From the NCBI GenBank assembly GCA_964386785.1, contig CAYLUD010000052.1, positions 1 through 7,328 of the forward strand: DNA of 7,328 nt. The letters are read 5' to 3'. The position numbers were made by a program, and so were the translations under genes. The notes under the pieces were generated by a model, which was not told the DNA's origin, ran no database searches, and saw only the letters and a list, made by a program, of their open reading frames with translations. Position 1 is the first letter of the stretch. Each line of letters begins with the position of its first letter. Origin of the DNA: SZAS-3 sp964386785. GTDB taxonomy: Bacteria > Chlamydiota > Chlamydiia > Chlamydiales > JAAKFR01. This document shows, piece by piece, positions 1 through 6,162 of this stretch.

Positions 1-121
1 AGTTTGCATCCATAAAGTATGCGTCATGATTTCTTATGTCAAACTGGCGTTTTTTTAAAACAGAGATCTCTTCTTGTAGCAGACGAACTATTGCAAAAAG
101 CTCTTCATATGTGGGCCGCAT
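1..121 (-). CDS. Partial ORF at window edge, possible transposase N-terminus
   Basis: An open frame starts at ATG 121 and runs off the left edge after 40 codons. It begins MRPTYEELFAIVRLLQEEIS and continues with a Lys-rich stretch; the heptad-like Leu/Ile/Val spacing suggests a short coiled coil. N-termini of the form 'P-[ST]-YEEL-x-x-[LI]-V-x-x-L' followed by a coiled coil occur in IS66-type transposases (TnpC), which is my best guess, but the residues after the coil do not match that family's Ser/Asn-rich stretch. An in-frame TAG lies just upstream, so this ATG is the first possible start. There is no properly spaced Shine-Dalgarno; a G-run abuts the ATG. It lies directly downstream of a broken IS630 fragment, so it may itself be a remnant. 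Function is not assigned. Confidence 0.3.
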   Translation of the reverse strand, partial: MRPTYEELFAIVRLLQEEISVLKKRQFDIRNHDAYFMDAN

Positions 122-154
122 CCCCTAACATCATAAACATAAACGTTTATCTTG

Positions 155-220
155 TCACCCACACTGAACGGATACATTCAGCACCCGTGTGCGTAAATCT
201 ACCGAATAAGGTTTGCCCAT
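155..220 (-). pseudogene. IS630-family transposase, N-terminal fragment
   Basis: A start codon at 220 preceded by AGGAGAGAAA (a good Shine-Dalgarno) opens a 21-codon frame beginning MGKPYSVDLRTRVL, followed by TGA at 157-155. 'MGKPYS-[LV]-DLR-x-RV' is the characteristic beginning of IS630-family transposases, just before their helix-turn-helix DNA-binding domain. The rest of the helix-turn-helix and the whole DDE catalytic domain are missing, so the product cannot be active. Upstream, 221-285 is AT-rich and looks like the left end of the element; it abuts the broken IS5-type transposase, suggesting an IS630 element entered or recombined there. The family call rests on this N-terminal motif only. 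Confidence 0.65.
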
Positions 221-259
221 TTTCTCTCCTAGTCCTTTGTACCAAGAGAGACTCTATCA

Positions 260-289
260 ATTATAAATAAAATTTTGAATAGCTATAAA
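260..289 (-). promoter_or_regulatory. Candidate promoter of the IS630 fragment
   Basis: On the minus strand there is a perfect -10 TATAAT at 265-260, with TTTATA at 289-284 as a weak -35 and an 18-nt spacer. It lies about 40 nt upstream of the IS630-type start codon at 220. It spans the junction between the IS5-type and IS630-type remnants, so its -35 may have been made by the insertion. The region is AT-rich, so a chance match is possible. Confidence 0.3.
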
Positions 290-470
290 GCGCAAAGAAT
301 GGCCTCGTCTGCGGACACCCTAGGTCTTCCTCGACCCTGGCTAGGTTTAGCTCCCCACTTCTCTAAAGATTCATTGGAAAACCAGATGGTAAGGCTTCCC
401 TGATTGACCAAAGCTTTGTTATCTCTGGCTAGTTGCGGATACGATACTTTTTCTCTGTCTGATTGCTCAT
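283..470 (-). pseudogene. IS5-family transposase, truncated N-terminal fragment with nonsense and frameshift
   Basis: From ATG 470 the minus strand reads MSNQTEKKYRIRN and then hits TAG (431-429). About 7 nt later the homology continues in another frame as NKALVNQGSLTIWF, followed by ESLEKW and GRGRPRVSADEAI, and ends at a TAG (285-283). IS5-type DDE transposases typically start 'KYR-[IV]-RNW-x-x-Y-x-x-[AS]-L-[VI]-x-x-GSLT-[IL]-W' and go on 'GRGRP-x-x-[YS]-[SD]-x-x-AI', so the two halves belong together. TAG then stands where TGG (Trp) is expected, and one T has been lost near 422. The catalytic DDE domain is absent because the fragment is cut off where IS630-like sequence begins. A TTG at 498 opens the second frame further upstream, but that N-terminus does not match the family and is an artefact of the frameshift. 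Confidence 0.75.
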
Positions 471-502
471 ATTGATCCCATTTTTTTTGCGGCAACAAAA
501 AA

Positions 503-529
503 ATTATAGAATCAATTGTCTAAGGACAA
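503..529 (-). promoter_or_regulatory. Weak candidate promoter upstream of the IS5-type remnant
   Basis: A perfect TATAAT is present at 508-503 on the minus strand, 33 nt upstream of the ATG at 470. The only -35-like hexamer is TTGTCC at 529-524 with a short 15-nt spacer. It would have driven the IS5-type transposase. Low confidence because of the spacer and the AT-rich setting. Confidence 0.25.
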
Positions 530-568
530 GAAAAAACCTTATCCGCTCCTATTTACGCCACAAGGCCT

Positions 569-1450
569 TCAGCAAGTACTGCATTGGTGCATCAAAGTAC
601 ATAATCCCTCTTCTAGCTGAAACTGAGGTTGCCACCCTACAAGGCGCTTAGCCTTTAGATTGCTGACATGCCTTACGTTATATTGTTCCGGCGCTGTTTC
701 TATAACACGTGGAGTGCGATCTAATATTGTTTTTGACATGTCGATAATATCACCTAAAGTGATGAACTGATCTCCTTGGAGATCGAGGATATGGAAACCC
801 TCAAGACCTAGAGAGGCTATAATTCCAGAAACAATATCCTCGACGTGAATAAAACAACGGCCTGTATTGCACGAACCTACCCGTACCTCGTCCTGGGTAC
901 GCACAGCATGAAATAAGGACTCCACAGCAGACCAATTGGTTTCTCGTGGACCGTAAATAATCCCAAAACGCAATAGCGTTGTAGAACAAAAGCCATGCTG
1001 AAATTTCTGTTTGAGATTGACTTCACTGACCAACTTAGAAAAGGCATATTCTGAAGTCAGGGTATGTACATTCAAAGGAGACTCATCATTCTTAATCAGA
1101 TTTCTATCCTTCCATTCCCCATAAAGCCACTCGCTGGACGCAAAGATAAACTGCCGTGCTTTTCTCATCTCGGCAACGTCAATCAAATTTAAGGTCGCCA
1201 TTACATTTGCATCAAAGCAACGATACCCTTTGTTCTGGCAATCCCCATTACGAGTTAACCCGGCCAAATGAATCACTGCATCGACTTCCTCAGGCATGAG
1301 GTGCCCTATATCTTTTGATCGAATATCTGCAGCTACCCAGTCAGATCCTGGGAGAAGATCCACACCCTGTACCTCAATGCCACGATTCCGTAAGCGCGCT
1401 GTTAGCACTCTACCGACAAATCCACCCGCCCCCGTGACAAATACTTTCAT
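569..1450 (-). CDS. NAD-dependent epimerase/dehydratase (extended SDR), 293 aa
   Basis: This is a cytosolic extended short-chain dehydrogenase/reductase that probably acts on a nucleotide sugar as an epimerase, reductase or dehydratase. The Rossmann dinucleotide motif TGAGGFVG is at residues 6-13. Asp31 at the end of strand beta-2 favours NAD over NADP. The 'HLAG' strand is at 61-64, the catalytic Ser region FASSEWLYG at 103-111, and YAFSK at 135-139 supplies the catalytic Tyr and Lys. RFGIIYGP (161-168) and the 'F-x-HVEDI' segment (200-206) belong to the substrate-binding half. The length of 293 aa is usual for the family. ATG 1450 has AAGGA 7 nt upstream, and the motif sits correctly near the N-terminus. 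It is the last gene of the operon, 107 nt after the kinase, with a possible small ORF between. Only about 100 nt separate its stop from the IS5-type remnant, and no clear terminator is seen. The exact substrate cannot be assigned. Confidence 0.88.
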   Translation of the reverse strand: MKVFVTGAGGFVGRVLTARLRNRGIEVQGVDLLPGSDWVAADIRSKDIGHLMPEEVDAVIHLAGLTRNGDCQNKGYRCFDANVMATLNLIDVAEMRKARQFIFASSEWLYGEWKDRNLIKNDESPLNVHTLTSEYAFSKLVSEVNLKQKFQHGFCSTTLLRFGIIYGPRETNWSAVESLFHAVRTQDEVRVGSCNTGRCFIHVEDIVSGIIASLGLEGFHILDLQGDQFITLGDIIDMSKTILDRTPRVIETAPEQYNVRHVSNLKAKRLVGWQPQFQLEEGLCTLMHQCSTC

Positions 1451-1453
1451 TGC

Positions 1454-1543
1454 TTATTCCTTTTCTATTGCCTGATATTTCATGTGTTCTAGGCGCACAT
1501 CACCGCTACAGTAATCCATGTTCCTAGGACGCACTACATTCAT
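1454..1543 (-). CDS. Possible 29-aa small ORF between kinase and last SDR
   Basis: The only sizeable gap in the operon contains a frame from ATG 1543 to TAA 1456-1454. It begins MNVVRPRNMDYCSGDVRLEH and ends QAIEKE. The stop is 3 nt before the ATG of the next gene, and that gene's Shine-Dalgarno (AAGGA, 1462-1458) lies inside the last codons, an arrangement that suits translational coupling. GAGAG, 7 nt upstream of ATG 1543, is a weak ribosome site. I recognise no family. It could be a small coupling peptide, the remnant of a gene lost between the kinase and the SDR, or chance. An imperfect 18-nt direct repeat lies inside it. Confidence 0.3.
   Translation of the reverse strand: MNVVRPRNMDYCSGDVRLEHMKYQAIEKE
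1481..1534. repeat. Imperfect 18-nt direct repeat in the intergenic gap
   Basis: On the minus strand GTGCGTCCTAGGAACATG (1534-1517) is followed by GTGCGCCTAGAACACATG (1498-1481). With small gaps the two align as GTGCG-CCTAG-AACA-TG and start 36 nt apart. They lie in the gap between the GHMP kinase and the last SDR, inside the possible small ORF. This may be a duplicated regulatory site, a decayed duplication or coincidence. Confidence 0.35.
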
Positions 1544-1557
1544 TCAGGGTCTCTCTA

Positions 1558-2538
1558 TTAGTCATGCACATAAATAATTTTGCTTCCTTGCAATTCAAAT
1601 TGGAAAGGGCTCTCTTGCAGCTCATGCAATGCTGCTCTTACTTTGTTCTGATACTGTTCATCGCAGAATAGGAGCAAGAACCCTCCTGCGCCTGCGCCTA
1701 GAATTTTCCCTCCAGCAGCTCCAGCCGCACGCGCTTTTGCATAATAATGATCAATCTGCGGATTAGAAATGCCATCTGCTAATTTCTTCTTTAAGAGCCA
1801 ACCTTCATGTAGGATATCGCCGATCTCATTGATTTTGTTATCCACCAGTTGATCACGTACATGACGAGCTTGAGACACCATCTGATCCAGATGCGCTAAA
1901 TTTGTAGAAGTTTTGGTTTTTTGTTCTGCTAGAATCGAAGACGAAAGGCGGACGATACCCGTATAAAACAGCATGAATTTTCTATGGAGCAGTCGTTTTG
2001 TATCCGGATGGCATACGATAGGATCCACAGATACAGCACCATCTCTATGAAATTGAATGTAATTAAACCCCCCATATGCGCTGATATACTGGTCCTGTTT
2101 ACCCATCGGATGTTTGAGAATATCAATCTCCACTCTACATGCGTCAGCAGCAAGACGTTCGGCGGATGCGTGCAATCCATTGAACGCGTAAAAAGCGTTT
2201 AACGCCCCAACCGCAAGACCACTGGATGAACCTAATCCTACACCAGCTGTGCCCAAAGGAATATCCCCCATATAGACCACTTCGATTTTTTTCTCGATGC
2301 CAGCTAATCTTAAGGCCTCGCGGATGACATTATGTTTAATCTGATCGACATGATCCACAATTTCTGTTTGCGAATAACTAATACGGATCATGTCATCAAA
2401 TTTCTCATTTACGGTGATGTAAATGTATTTATCAATTGCAGTACTTACTACAGCTCCACACCCTGTTCTGTAGTATTCTTCCAGGTCAGATCCGCCACCT
2501 GCTAAACTGATTCTCAATGGTGTTCTTGAAATGATCAT
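1558..2538 (-). CDS. hddA: GHMP-family sugar kinase, D-glycero-D-manno-heptose-7-phosphate kinase (HddA)-like, 326 aa
   Basis: This is a cytosolic GHMP-superfamily kinase. Members with this architecture (HddA) phosphorylate C1 of D-glycero-alpha-D-manno-heptose 7-phosphate using ATP, an early step toward GDP-heptose. The N-terminal signature RTPLRISLAGGGSDL is at residues 5-19. The ATP-binding glycine/serine loop GLGSSSGLAVG is at 101-111, preceded by PLGTAGV. The substrate-side motif HPMGKQDQY is at 143-151, followed by the AYGGFNYIQF segment, and GHMP motif III, GGKILGAGAGGFLL, is at 276-289. Length is typical. ATG 2538 overlaps the stop of the preceding SDR by ATGA, with TGGAG 5 nt upstream. 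With the nucleotidyltransferase at 6159-6929 it gives the kinase plus nucleotidyltransferase pair expected for making an NDP-sugar. A related L-fucose- or galactose-type sugar kinase role remains possible, so the symbol is tentative. Confidence 0.85.
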   Translation of the reverse strand: MIISRTPLRISLAGGGSDLEEYYRTGCGAVVSTAIDKYIYITVNEKFDDMIRISYSQTEIVDHVDQIKHNVIREALRLAGIEKKIEVVYMGDIPLGTAGVGLGSSSGLAVGALNAFYAFNGLHASAERLAADACRVEIDILKHPMGKQDQYISAYGGFNYIQFHRDGAVSVDPIVCHPDTKRLLHRKFMLFYTGIVRLSSSILAEQKTKTSTNLAHLDQMVSQARHVRDQLVDNKINEIGDILHEGWLLKKKLADGISNPQIDHYYAKARAAGAAGGKILGAGAGGFLLLFCDEQYQNKVRAALHELQESPFQFELQGSKIIYVHD

Positions 2539-3416
2539 ATTTGCTCCAAAGAATGAATCTGATACTGAATTCCTTGTTCAACAGTGACTTGAGGATACCA
2601 TCCAATGGCATTCAGTTTTTTGGTGTCGGCCCAAGTACGGGTAGCGTCTCGAGGATTGGCCCATTGCAACTTGAATGCTGAGGCCCCTTGTAAAAAAGTT
2701 TCAACCATCTTACATATGTCCGCTACTTGGATCGCCTGGCTACGTCCCACATTATAAATTCCTAGTGGCACAGATGCATGTAAAGCGAACAGAAAAGCTC
2801 GAGCAGCATCCTCTACATAAATAAAATCTTGAGCATTGTGAGGGGCCCGAATATCAGGCGTTTCCCCTCTCCTGATTGCACGATATAAGGTAGGGATCAA
2901 AGAATGAGCCTTCTGTCCTGGACCAAAAGCAAAAAATAGGCGCAACCAAATGAAATCCACATGTTTCAGCGCACAGATCGAGGTGCCATAGAGTTGCAAA
3001 GCATGTTTCGCCCACGTAAAAGGATTACGTATCAATACGCGATCGCTCTCTTTACATAAGCCGCGCGTTTTTCCATATTCCCAAGAACTACCGCTCGCAA
3101 TGATCTTGCGACATGCTGTGTCCCCAACAAGAAAATTGATGAGAGATAATGAGGCATCCAAATTGCGTTTACTCACCTCATAGGTATAGTCAGGAATCCC
3201 TTCCCAAGCCAAATGAATGCAGGCTTCCGGTTGAAACTCAGAGATCGCACCCTTAATGGCATGCAAATTCTGTAAATCACCTTGAAGAATGCTCTCTTGA
3301 CCTTGCGGTTGTACTGAATTACGACTCAAAATCAAGACATCATGGTTTGCTTGCAATAATAGAGGAACTACATGCTGACCAATGAATCCCGTAGCTCCTG
3401 TAACAAATACTCTCAT
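2535..3416 (-). CDS. NAD(P)-dependent nucleotide-sugar epimerase/reductase-like SDR with Phe at the catalytic Tyr, 293 aa
   Basis: This is an extended SDR, probably modifying a nucleotide sugar. The nucleotide-binding motif TGATGFIG is at residues 6-13. 'LSRNS' at 30-34 places Ser-Arg, not an acidic residue, at the end of beta-2, which suits NADP(H). The 'HLAW' segment is at 68-71 and the catalytic Ser region ASGSSWEYG at 107-115. The usual YxxxK reads FTWAK at 133-137, so Lys137 is kept but Tyr is replaced by Phe (codon TTT). The substrate half has RLFFAFGP (159-166) and DFIYVEDAARAF (197-208). The overall pattern resembles the CDP-abequose synthase / dTDP-6-deoxy-hexose reductase type of SDR, but the Phe makes normal proton transfer doubtful. 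ATG 3416 begins 1 nt after the stop of the cupin gene and has no Shine-Dalgarno, so translation is probably coupled. The gene overlaps the kinase by 4 nt. Confidence 0.85.
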   Translation of the reverse strand: MRVFVTGATGFIGQHVVPLLLQANHDVLILSRNSVQPQGQESILQGDLQNLHAIKGAISEFQPEACIHLAWEGIPDYTYEVSKRNLDASLSLINFLVGDTACRKIIASGSSWEYGKTRGLCKESDRVLIRNPFTWAKHALQLYGTSICALKHVDFIWLRLFFAFGPGQKAHSLIPTLYRAIRRGETPDIRAPHNAQDFIYVEDAARAFLFALHASVPLGIYNVGRSQAIQVADICKMVETFLQGASAFKLQWANPRDATRTWADTKKLNAIGWYPQVTVEQGIQYQIHSLEQI

Positions 3417-3417
3417 A

Positions 3418-3867
3418 TTAAAAAATATTACGATCCCAATTGTAGGGTATCAACCCTTCATCTGGATGAATTCTCTGATATTTCTTAGATGGATCGTGAG
3501 GTTCAGAAGCTACATTCGCTACGATTGAATACGGCATCCAGAGACTTTTGGTACCATTCGCTATGCCCGGTGGGATGTGTACTAAGCAATAATGATCCAT
3601 ACCCATAAAAATCTCTTGTGTCTCTCCCTTAGTAGGCGAAGCATCTCGTAGGTCATGTAGCACTAACTTGACCTGCCCAAAAACACAAATATAATTCAGA
3701 ATCAAAGTTTCATGAACATGCCAACCTTTAATTGCTTCATGATAAATTTTACTAAAATAGACCTCGCCAAATGGGTTCAGAATATTGTCTGCTCGCACAC
3801 CGTGCATGATCGCTCCGCGTTCATCTGGAAAGATTTTCAAGGGAATTATTTGAACACCATCAATCAC
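3418..3867 (-). CDS. RmlC-like cupin, dTDP-4-dehydrorhamnose 3,5-epimerase family, 149 aa
   Basis: This belongs to the RmlC family of cupins, which epimerise C3 and/or C5 of 4-keto-6-deoxy nucleotide sugars. Typical features are DERG at residues 15-18, KGWHVHE at 47-53 in the place of RmlC 'RGLHxQ' (His50 would be the catalytic base), the strand GQVKLVLHDLR (64-74), and 'DLRDASPTKGE' (72-82) matching RmlC 'DLRxxSPTxG'. HIPPGIANG (97-105) matches 'VPxGFAHGF' but has Asn104 for the His, and the usual 'YKCTDYY' segment with its catalytic Tyr is not seen after it. At 149 aa it is shorter than classical RmlC (about 180 aa). The start is GTG 3867, with an excellent AAGGAGG at 3881-3875 and 7-nt spacing; the nearby ATG is out of frame. 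It lies 14 nt after the C-methyltransferase, whose keto-sugar product it may act on. Activity at one carbon only, or a binding role, is possible. Confidence 0.8.
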   Translation of the reverse strand: MIDGVQIIPLKIFPDERGAIMHGVRADNILNPFGEVYFSKIYHEAIKGWHVHETLILNYICVFGQVKLVLHDLRDASPTKGETQEIFMGMDHYCLVHIPPGIANGTKSLWMPYSIVANVASEPHDPSKKYQRIHPDEGLIPYNWDRNIF

Positions 3868-3881
3868 CTCTTCTCCTCCTT

Positions 3882-5120
3882 TTAATATGCAGGCACTAGG
3901 TAAGGCTCTCCTGGAAAGGGGATCAAAAAAGCTCCCCTAAAACCCGCAGCACGACATTCATTCATGATTTCATCTTTCAAATTCCAAGCAAGCACAAAAA
4001 TCACATCCGGTTTTAGCTCTAGTCCTTGGTTACGGGATACAATGGGAATGGCAGAACCAGGCGTCCACCATCCCTGCTTGAGTGGATTATTATCGATCAT
4101 AGCTTGGATCTCTATCGATGTCAGTCCACAAAAATTTAAGTAAGTAGAGCTGCGCGCTGAGGCCCCAAATCCAACTATCTTCTTTCCCTCAAATGATCGA
4201 ATCCAACCCAGCGTACTATTCTTATGCTCAAAGGCCTTCCTAGCAAACTGTTCCCAAGCAACGCTAGTATTGGCACCTAACTCATCTTCTACTAGTAAAG
4301 ATCGAAAATAACTTTCCTCTACCTTATGAGAATGTTTTGCAAAATAGATCACATGTGATCCGCCACTAATTGGGCTTGAATCCACACGAAATGGGTGCAA
4401 CCCATAACGATTGAGTATTTGAGTCATCGAGCGGATCGTAAAATAGCAGAGGTGTTCATGATAGATCGAATCATAATGCAACTCTCGTAAGATCACACTG
4501 CCATCATGAAATTCAATGACACCTATTCCAGAGTCCCCTATTACAAGAGCCATGCCTGCAATGACTTCATGCAATTCACTCACATGCGGGATGACATTAC
4601 GAGCGATCACAACATTAGGATTCCCGTATTCATTCAGGACGTATCGAGCTGTGTCGGTATCCCAGTATGTACATAAAGTAGGAACACCTGCTTCCGTTGC
4701 AATTTGAGCAATATTTTTTGCAGGTTCAATTCCTAATACTTGATGTCCGCCTTCTAGAAATTGCTTCAGTATCGTGCCATCATTAGATGCGATCTCGACA
4801 ATAAAACTTTCGGGTTCCAGCTTGCAATGTGTGACTACTCTTTGGAAGAAGATTTTCGAATATTCTTGAGCAGCCTGAGAAGTACCTGTGACCCAAAAGT
4901 ACTGATCAAAGAGAATTTCCTTTTTGATCGTATCCTTGAGTTGGAATAATGAGCACTGAGGACAAAAAGCCGTAGCCAAGGGGAATGTCCCAATCTGATC
5001 CGATCGTGTTCGAACTAAAGCATTGGCTAAGGGCTGATGGCCTAAATCAAGTATATCGACCAAACTGTTCGCTGCACAACCACGACACGTTGCAATGCTC
5101 TCATAATTACTGGCCAACAT
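3882..5120 (-). CDS. SAM-dependent sugar C-methyltransferase with N-terminal zinc domain, 412 aa
   Basis: This resembles the TylC3/NovU/TcaB9 family, which transfers a methyl group from S-adenosylmethionine to a ring carbon (commonly C3) of a 4-keto nucleotide sugar. From ATG 5120, the putative zinc-binding domain has C12-x2-C15 and C53-x2-C56. A Tyr-containing loop 'QYFWVTGTS' is at 73-81. SAM motif I, VEIASNDGTIL, is at 108-118, with acidic Glu132 in 'GIEP'. 'ARNVIPHV' (173-180) and the YHEH motif (220-223) carry the positions used in catalysis in TcaB9. The C-terminal Rossmann-like domain has GKKIVGFGASARSSTYLN (312-329) and 'IDNNPLKQG' (342-350). A TTG at 5135 opens the same frame five codons earlier, but GAGGAGG at 5133-5127, 6 nt before ATG 5120, makes ATG the likely start. 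The gene overlaps the preceding SDR by 14 nt. Its sugar substrate is unknown. Confidence 0.9.
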   Translation of the reverse strand: MLASNYESIATCRGCAANSLVDILDLGHQPLANALVRTRSDQIGTFPLATAFCPQCSLFQLKDTIKKEILFDQYFWVTGTSQAAQEYSKIFFQRVVTHCKLEPESFIVEIASNDGTILKQFLEGGHQVLGIEPAKNIAQIATEAGVPTLCTYWDTDTARYVLNEYGNPNVVIARNVIPHVSELHEVIAGMALVIGDSGIGVIEFHDGSVILRELHYDSIYHEHLCYFTIRSMTQILNRYGLHPFRVDSSPISGGSHVIYFAKHSHKVEESYFRSLLVEDELGANTSVAWEQFARKAFEHKNSTLGWIRSFEGKKIVGFGASARSSTYLNFCGLTSIEIQAMIDNNPLKQGWWTPGSAIPIVSRNQGLELKPDVIFVLAWNLKDEIMNECRAAGFRGAFLIPFPGEPYLVPAY

Positions 5121-6162
5121 AGGCAGCCTCCTCAACCCATCGTAAATCTAGATCGACTTCATGGTTGGACTGCAGATGGTGAATCTGCTGCAATCGAACG
5201 CATGTACGTCCACGGAAATGATTCTCATTGAACTGAATCTTTCGAAATAAATCCACAAGCTCTTGCCCGCCACGATCCAGATCCCATTCAGGGCGAAAAT
5301 AGTCTTTTAATACATTCAGAATCTTGTGAAAACTAACTCGATACGTACGACTATCTTTGCCATGTTCCCCTGTAAAATGAAGAGTACTGCCTGGGACTGC
5401 GCGTTGTGCTGCTTCTGCCAAATCTCGAACTGTGAAGTTCCCATTTGGAATGCCTACGTTAAATGATTCTCCCGATACAAGATCTAAGGGAGCTTCAAGT
5501 CCCGCGAGATACGCCTGAGAAACATCGCGCACATGCACCACAGGACGCCATGGCGTGCCATCACTTTTGATTTCGATCTTACCTGTAGTATAGGCACAAG
5601 CCACTAAATTATTGTATACAATGTCACAGCGCAGCATCGGACTAGCTCCAAATACTGTAGAAGGGCGAAAACAAATCACATGAAAATGATCGGTTGCCAT
5701 TTTTTTTAGCGAACATTCTGCCTCCCACTTCGTTCTCGCATACGATGTGATCGGATGTTTTTCGCTATGGTCTTCATCTAATTCTACATCGACTGTGGAT
5801 ACGCCATACATGCTTTGGGAAGATGAATAAATAAACCGTTCAACACCCATGGCTCTGGCATATTCTGCTAAACGCACCGTGCCCTCATAATTGATGCTTT
5901 CGGTAAGCCCTGGCATTAATTCTCCTAACGGGTCATTCGATAGCGCCGCTAAGTGTACCACGGCATCTATACCTCGTAAATCATCATGAGAAATATCTCG
6001 AATATCTTTTCGAATCTGTTGCTTTGGACGTACATAGGGTAGCAGGGCACAGTCGTGGTAATAACCCGTATCCAAACCAGTCACACGATGCCCTTTTGCA
6101 ATCAACATTTCTGTGAGTACAGCACCTATATAACCTTCATTACCTGTTACGAGAATATTCAT
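5107..6162 (-). CDS. NAD-dependent epimerase/dehydratase (extended SDR), 351 aa
   Basis: This is an extended SDR acting on a nucleotide sugar. TGNEGYIG is at residues 6-13 and Asp31 at the end of beta-2 indicates NAD. 'HLAALSNDPLGEL' is at 70-82, the Ser region YSSSQSMYG at 112-120, and the catalytic pair is Tyr141/Lys145 in YARTK. 'FRPSTVFGASPMLRCD' (165-180) and 'WRPVVHVRDVSQAY' (205-218) are in the substrate half. The 'SNDPLG' segment and a long C-terminal tail that ends in a 'D-LRW' motif mark an SDR subfamily often found next to sugar C-methyltransferases in glycan loci. The glycine pattern is not that of GDP-mannose 4,6-dehydratase (TGxxGQDG), so epimerase or oxidoreductase is more likely than dehydratase, though not excluded. 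ATG 6162 overlaps the upstream stop as ATGA; AGGA lies 12 nt upstream, too far to be strong, so coupling is likely. Confidence 0.88.
   Translation of the reverse strand: MNILVTGNEGYIGAVLTEMLIAKGHRVTGLDTGYYHDCALLPYVRPKQQIRKDIRDISHDDLRGIDAVVHLAALSNDPLGELMPGLTESINYEGTVRLAEYARAMGVERFIYSSSQSMYGVSTVDVELDEDHSEKHPITSYARTKWEAECSLKKMATDHFHVICFRPSTVFGASPMLRCDIVYNNLVACAYTTGKIEIKSDGTPWRPVVHVRDVSQAYLAGLEAPLDLVSGESFNVGIPNGNFTVRDLAEAAQRAVPGSTLHFTGEHGKDSRTYRVSFHKILNVLKDYFRPEWDLDRGGQELVDLFRKIQFNENHFRGRTCVRLQQIHHLQSNHEVDLDLRWVEEAAYVGQ
5127..5133 (-). promoter_or_regulatory. Shine-Dalgarno deciding the methyltransferase start
   Basis: GAGGAGG on the minus strand lies 6 nt before ATG 5120 and inside the last codons of the preceding SDR. 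It overlaps the alternative TTG codon (5135), which has no comparable site, so translation should begin at ATG 5120. The position gives tight coupling to the upstream gene. Confidence 0.75.

Noticed and set aside
139..150. Perfect 12-nt palindrome ATAAACGTTTAT
   Set aside because: It sits in AT-rich IS debris; a single palindrome of this length and composition is not enough to call an operator or an IS end.
19..270. 83-codon plus-strand open frame
   Set aside because: It runs antisense across the IS630-type fragment and the partial edge ORF, shows no recognisable motif and has no ribosome site.
521..541. TAAGG...CCTTA inverted repeat downstream of the last SDR, considered as an operon terminator
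   Set aside because: The stem is only 5 bp with an 11-nt A-rich loop and no following U-run on the minus strand.
463..651. 62-codon plus-strand open frame
   Set aside because: It covers the antisense of the SDR 3' end and the IS5-type upstream region; composition is unlike a real protein and there is no Shine-Dalgarno.
1929..2202. Open frames on both strands inside the kinase gene
   Set aside because: They are shadows of the GHMP kinase, whose motifs fully account for this stretch.
5107..6162. GDP-mannose 4,6-dehydratase identity for the 351-aa SDR
   Set aside because: The nucleotide-binding motif is TGNEGYIG, not the TGxxGQDG of that family, and the SNDPLG segment fits a different SDR subfamily.
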